DNA of 64,000 nucleotides from Hyphomicrobiales bacterium (lineage in GTDB: Bacteria > Pseudomonadota > Alphaproteobacteria > Rhizobiales > Methyloligellaceae), in contig JANQLP010000107.1 of assembly GCA_028280515.1 (NCBI GenBank), positions 17,479 through 81,478 on the forward strand. The letters are read 5' to 3'. Within the stretch, counting starts at the first letter, position 1, and each line of letters starts with the position of its first letter. Below the pieces are notes generated by a model that was not told where the DNA came from, searched no databases, and saw only the letters and a list, made by a program, of their open reading frames with translations. Shown one piece after another: positions 61,377 to 64,000 of this stretch. The translations under genes were made by a program, and so were the position numbers.

Positions 61377-62138
61377 ATGACAACATTTGACACGATCAAC
61401 GTCGAACGCATCGGTGCCGTCGCTGTCGTCAGCTTTGATCGGCCCCATAGGCTGAATGCGATCAACGTTCCCATGTTGATGGAGTTCCGACGTGCGGCCG
61501 ATACCATCAACAGCGATGAGAGCATCCATGTCGTTGTTCTCACTGGTAGGGGTGATGTCTTTTGTGCGGGGGCTGATGTTAAGGAGCCTTGGGGCGACGG
61601 ATCCGATTCCGAGGCAGAATTGCTCGACTCGTACAAACCGGCCTTCTTGGCGATCTTGGATGCGCCCAAACCCTGGGTTAGTGCTGTCAGCGGCACAGCA
61701 GCCGGTGCAGGTGCCGCATTTGCGATGGCTTGTGACCTAACGGTCATGGCCCATGACAGCTGTCTCTATCAAGCGTTCGCCGCGATTGGCCTGGGAGCAG
61801 ACTGCGGTGCAACTTGGCATCTCGCGAGGACTGTCGGCCGCAAGCGTGCCTATGAGTTGCTCAATGATGACAAGAAGCTTGCGGCCGATCAGTGCCTCTC
61901 GCTCGGCTTGTGCAATCGGGTCGCCCCAGCCGACCAGCTCATGCAGGAGACCCTGGCCTGGGCAGATCACCTGAGTGCGAGAGCGCCACTTGCTCTGCGA
62001 CAGACAAAGTCCGCCTTGAGGTGTGCGATGGAGAGCACCTTCGAAGACACGTTCGACAAGGAAGCCCGGCTTCAGGCGGTATGCATTGACAGCGATGATG
62101 GCCGCGAGGGTGTCCAGGCATTCCTTGAAAAGCGGTAA
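61377..62138 (+). CDS. enoyl-CoA hydratase/isomerase family protein (PaaG-like)
   Basis: A 253-residue crotonase. The oxyanion-hole segments GRGDVFCAGADVKEP and SGTAAGAGAAFAMACDLTV are intact. The two glutamates that classical hydratases use are replaced: FAAIGLGADCGATWHLAR has Ala and Asp in the usual positions, as in PaaG isomerases (IGLxPDxGGTW). Isomerisation of an acyl-CoA is thus more likely than hydration. ATG 61377 with GGAG upstream. Confidence 0.88.
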   Translation: MTTFDTINVERIGAVAVVSFDRPHRLNAINVPMLMEFRRAADTINSDESIHVVVLTGRGDVFCAGADVKEPWGDGSDSEAELLDSYKPAFLAILDAPKPWVSAVSGTAAGAGAAFAMACDLTVMAHDSCLYQAFAAIGLGADCGATWHLARTVGRKRAYELLNDDKKLAADQCLSLGLCNRVAPADQLMQETLAWADHLSARAPLALRQTKSALRCAMESTFEDTFDKEARLQAVCIDSDDGREGVQAFLEKR

Positions 62139-62679
62139 CCGCGGTTCACGGGTCGGTAGTCAAGTTCGAGGACACTGTGAGACCAGTTCGCTGAATTCGT
62201 AGCTTTGACTGTCGGGGACCCAAAAGAGCCTTCCACCCCTTATCTAGATTTGAGTTCAGACGTCGGCGCGATGCAGGCCATGAGTTCCCTGTTCGGTCAA
62301 CGGTTTTCCCTGCAACCGAGATCAAAATTCCCTGTTCCATTGCGTAGGGAATTTGCACCTAAGTTGCTGAGACCACTGACAGAATTCGGCCGGAACAGCC
62401 TAGATTCGACCAGAATCTGCAAGTTTTCCCTGTATTTTCCCTGTTAACAGGGAAATCGCGGTAGAGACGGGTTCGCAGCAGACTGTCCGCACCACCACCA
62501 TTTATCCATAATGCAGATTATGGGGCTACGAGGTGTCCGAATGGCGATAGAGAGCGGACACCACGAACTATCAAGTCTTTTGCCCGCTTCCGACCCAACG
62601 AGGAATTGCCGGAACCCACATTCCTAGGCAAGAATACTAACCCAAGTGAGCATAGCCTCAGGTCGGAGCATTGCGCATC
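62139..62679. other. intergenic region holding repeat copy 3
   Basis: Apart from the dispersed element at 62285-62522 there is no gene. GGTCGGAG at 62661-62668 is the probable ribosome site of the following small gene. Confidence 0.5.
62285..62522 (+). repeat. dispersed iteron/palindrome element, copy 3
   Basis: TTCCCTG at 62285, 62306, 62328 and 62426, inverted TAGGGAA at 62345-62351 (17 bp after the third iteron), palindrome TTTCCCTGTTAACAGGGAAA at 62436-62455, and CATAATGCAGATTATG at 62507-62522. The left flank has no similarity to copies 1 and 2 beyond the iterons, and the sequence after the core is unrelated to them. Confidence 0.88.
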
Positions 62680-62877
62680 ATGGCGGAGATGAATGATCTC
62701 AGTCTGAAACTGGAAGACTGCGTCAACGACACCTGCCCATGGTCAGGTGATCCGGTGTCTGGCGATTCGCTGACACACTACAAAGGCATGGTCGTGGGTT
62801 TCTGTAACCCGGGATGCCGTGACAAGTTTGAGGCTGCGATCAAGCACTTCGATGCGCAGGGAGAGACGACCGCTTAA
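62680..62877 (+). CDS. small cysteine-rich protein, YHS-like
   Basis: A 65-residue protein. DCVNDTCPWSGDPVSGDSLTHY and VVGFCNPGCRDKF have the spacing of a YHS/TRASH-like zinc-binding unit (CP-x-G-x-P, then FC-xx-C). Such stand-alone mini-proteins occur in many alphaproteobacteria; function is unknown, metal handling is a possibility. ATG 62680 is preferred over TTG 62671 because GGAG at 62664 is then about 12 bp away. Confidence 0.7.
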   Translation: MAEMNDLSLKLEDCVNDTCPWSGDPVSGDSLTHYKGMVVGFCNPGCRDKFEAAIKHFDAQGETTA

Positions 62878-63038
62878 CACCAGTGAGTGGCAGGTCGTTA
62901 AGCCTTCTGCCCTGGCGGACAAAAACACGTCAACGCCCTGAACATTTCGATTGCGCCACGCGACTTGGTCGTTCCAAAAGACGCTGGTGCGTGACTTGCC
63001 GACGATAGCGTACGGCTAAGAGAGCGGAGTTCCGTCGC

Positions 63039-64000
63039 GTGGATACATTCGACGTCATTATCGTCGGCGCCGGTTCTGCTGGTTGTGTCTTGGCCAATCG
63101 TCTCAGCGAAGACGGCAGACTGACTATCCTGCTGCTTGAAGCCGGCGGGCGGGACCGGAGTCCCCTGATCCATATGCCCATCGGCTACGGCCATTCGTAC
63201 TTCAACCCTCGTATCAACTGGAAGTACACGACCGAAGCCGATCCCGGCATCGCCGGTCGTCAAGCTTACTGGCCGCGCGGAAAGGTGCTCGGCGGTTCAA
63301 GCGCGATCAATGCGATGGTCTGGGTGCGTGGCCTGCCCAACGACTTCGAGGATTGGGCCGCAGCCGGCGCAGACGGGTGGGGTTGGGACACCGCCAGCCG
63401 CTATTTCAAGAAGCTCGAAAACTGGTCGCGCGGCGGTAATGCGGTTCGCGGCGGCGATGGGCCGTTGTGGGTTCAGGATGTCACCGATCAGGTGCACCCG
63501 CTTTGCAACACCTATCTGGAAGCGGCGCGCCAGCTGGAGCTGCCGGTTACCGACGATTACAACGGCGCCGCGCCCGAGGGCGCGGCGATCTATCAGTTGT
63601 CGACGCACAAGGGCGTCCGGGCGTCGGCCGCCAAGTGTTATCTGCACCCAGCCCGAGGTCGGAAGAACCTGACGGTCGTGACCCGCGCCCATGTCACCGG
63701 AATCGACCTCGAAGACGGCCGGGCGACGGGGCTGCGCTATGTAATCAACGGTCAGTCGCGGAGCGCCCAGGCGCGGGCAACCGTCATCCTGTCGGCCGGT
63801 GCGGTCAATTCACCACAATTGCTGCAGCTCTCCGGCATTGGACCGGGCGCGGTGTTGCGCGACAAGGGTGTGAACGTGAAGCACGACATGCCGGCCGTCG
63901 GCCGTCATCTGCAGGATCACCTGGGCCTCGACTTTTACTTTCGCTCCCGCGTACCGACCCTCAATGAGTTGCTTCGGCCCTGGCACATGCGGATCTGGCA
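63039..64000 (+). CDS. GMC-family FAD-dependent oxidoreductase, 5' part
   Basis: Open from GTG 63039 to the window end, at least 320 residues. FDVIIVGAGSAGCVLANRLSE (residues 4-24) is the FAD motif, followed by LLLEAGGRDRS. GMC signature 1 is GKVLGGSSAINAMVWVRG, and signature 2 is SAGAVNSPQLLQLSGIGP. Choline dehydrogenase- and alcohol dehydrogenase-like members share this arrangement. The catalytic C-terminal His-His/Asn part is beyond the window. The usual GTG start is preceded by AGAGCGGAG. Confidence 0.92.
   Translation, partial: MDTFDVIIVGAGSAGCVLANRLSEDGRLTILLLEAGGRDRSPLIHMPIGYGHSYFNPRINWKYTTEADPGIAGRQAYWPRGKVLGGSSAINAMVWVRGLPNDFEDWAAAGADGWGWDTASRYFKKLENWSRGGNAVRGGDGPLWVQDVTDQVHPLCNTYLEAARQLELPVTDDYNGAAPEGAAIYQLSTHKGVRASAAKCYLHPARGRKNLTVVTRAHVTGIDLEDGRATGLRYVINGQSRSAQARATVILSAGAVNSPQLLQLSGIGPGAVLRDKGVNVKHDMPAVGRHLQDHLGLDFYFRSRVPTLNELLRPWHMRIW

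Noticed and set aside
60923..61747. 274-codon minus-strand ORF
   Set aside because: Overlaps both the CoA-transferase end and the hydratase start in antisense and has no recognisable domain.

Overview
The window looks like part of an alphaproteobacterial chromosome or large replicon (inference from GC-rich codon use, the families present and the gene style; Rhodospirillales or Hyphomicrobiales-like, genus not determinable). It contains almost no housekeeping genes. It is a chain of catabolic and uptake modules, each with a transporter, short-chain dehydrogenases (SDRs; nine intact, one pseudogene, one fragment), CoA or amine chemistry and usually its own regulator. Both ends are cut inside genes: a Rieske oxygenase alpha subunit on the left and a GMC oxidoreductase on the right.

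Layout. (1) 1-1.7 kb: end of a Rieske oxygenase, an IS66-type remnant and copy 1 of a dispersed repeat. (2) 1.7-22 kb: orphan solute-binding protein, Lrp/AsnC regulator, SDRs, a PPOX-fold protein, a cupin, a complete branched-chain-type (Liv) ABC transporter, two amidases (one preceded by a tiny AtzG-like ORF), an MDR dehydrogenase, an alpha/beta hydrolase, a carboxymuconolactone decarboxylase-like protein and three SDRs in a row. A TTGCGA-N3-TCGCAA-like palindrome recurs upstream of several of these genes. (3) 22-38 kb: potABCD-like polyamine-type transporter, SDR, a second orphan solute-binding protein, a decayed SDR coupled to a TetR gene, MmgE/PrpD, a BKACE enzyme, then PPOX protein, Rieske-type reductase and class III aminotransferase. 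A TACAGTATG palindrome recurs and overlaps the -10 boxes of two duplicated promoters. (4) 38-57 kb: copy 2 of the repeat, DeoR regulator, VOC protein, fused E1 2-oxoacid dehydrogenase, SDR, SurE, small-molecule kinase, class III PLP enzyme, FAD oxidoreductase, aldehyde dehydrogenase, a second complete Liv transporter, SDR, double-VOC protein, SDR. Helically phased TGTCA repeats stand before two of its transcription units. (5) 58-64 kb: arginase-fold protein, MarR regulator, cupin, CaiB-type CoA transferase, PaaG-like hydratase/isomerase, copy 3 of the repeat, a small cysteine-rich protein and a GMC oxidoreductase.

The genes appear to form separate import-and-degrade programmes for small nitrogenous or amide-containing compounds, each probably substrate-induced through its local regulator. 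The substrates cannot be read from sequence.

The most unusual structure is a repeat of about 236 bp present three times in the same orientation at module borders. It has TTCCCTG iterons at a fixed 21-22, 97-98 and 10-11 bp spacing, a 20-bp palindrome, and 50 bp further a CATAA-N6-TTATG core like a tyrosine-recombinase crossover site. Decayed relatives lie near 15.6 kb and 57.5 kb.
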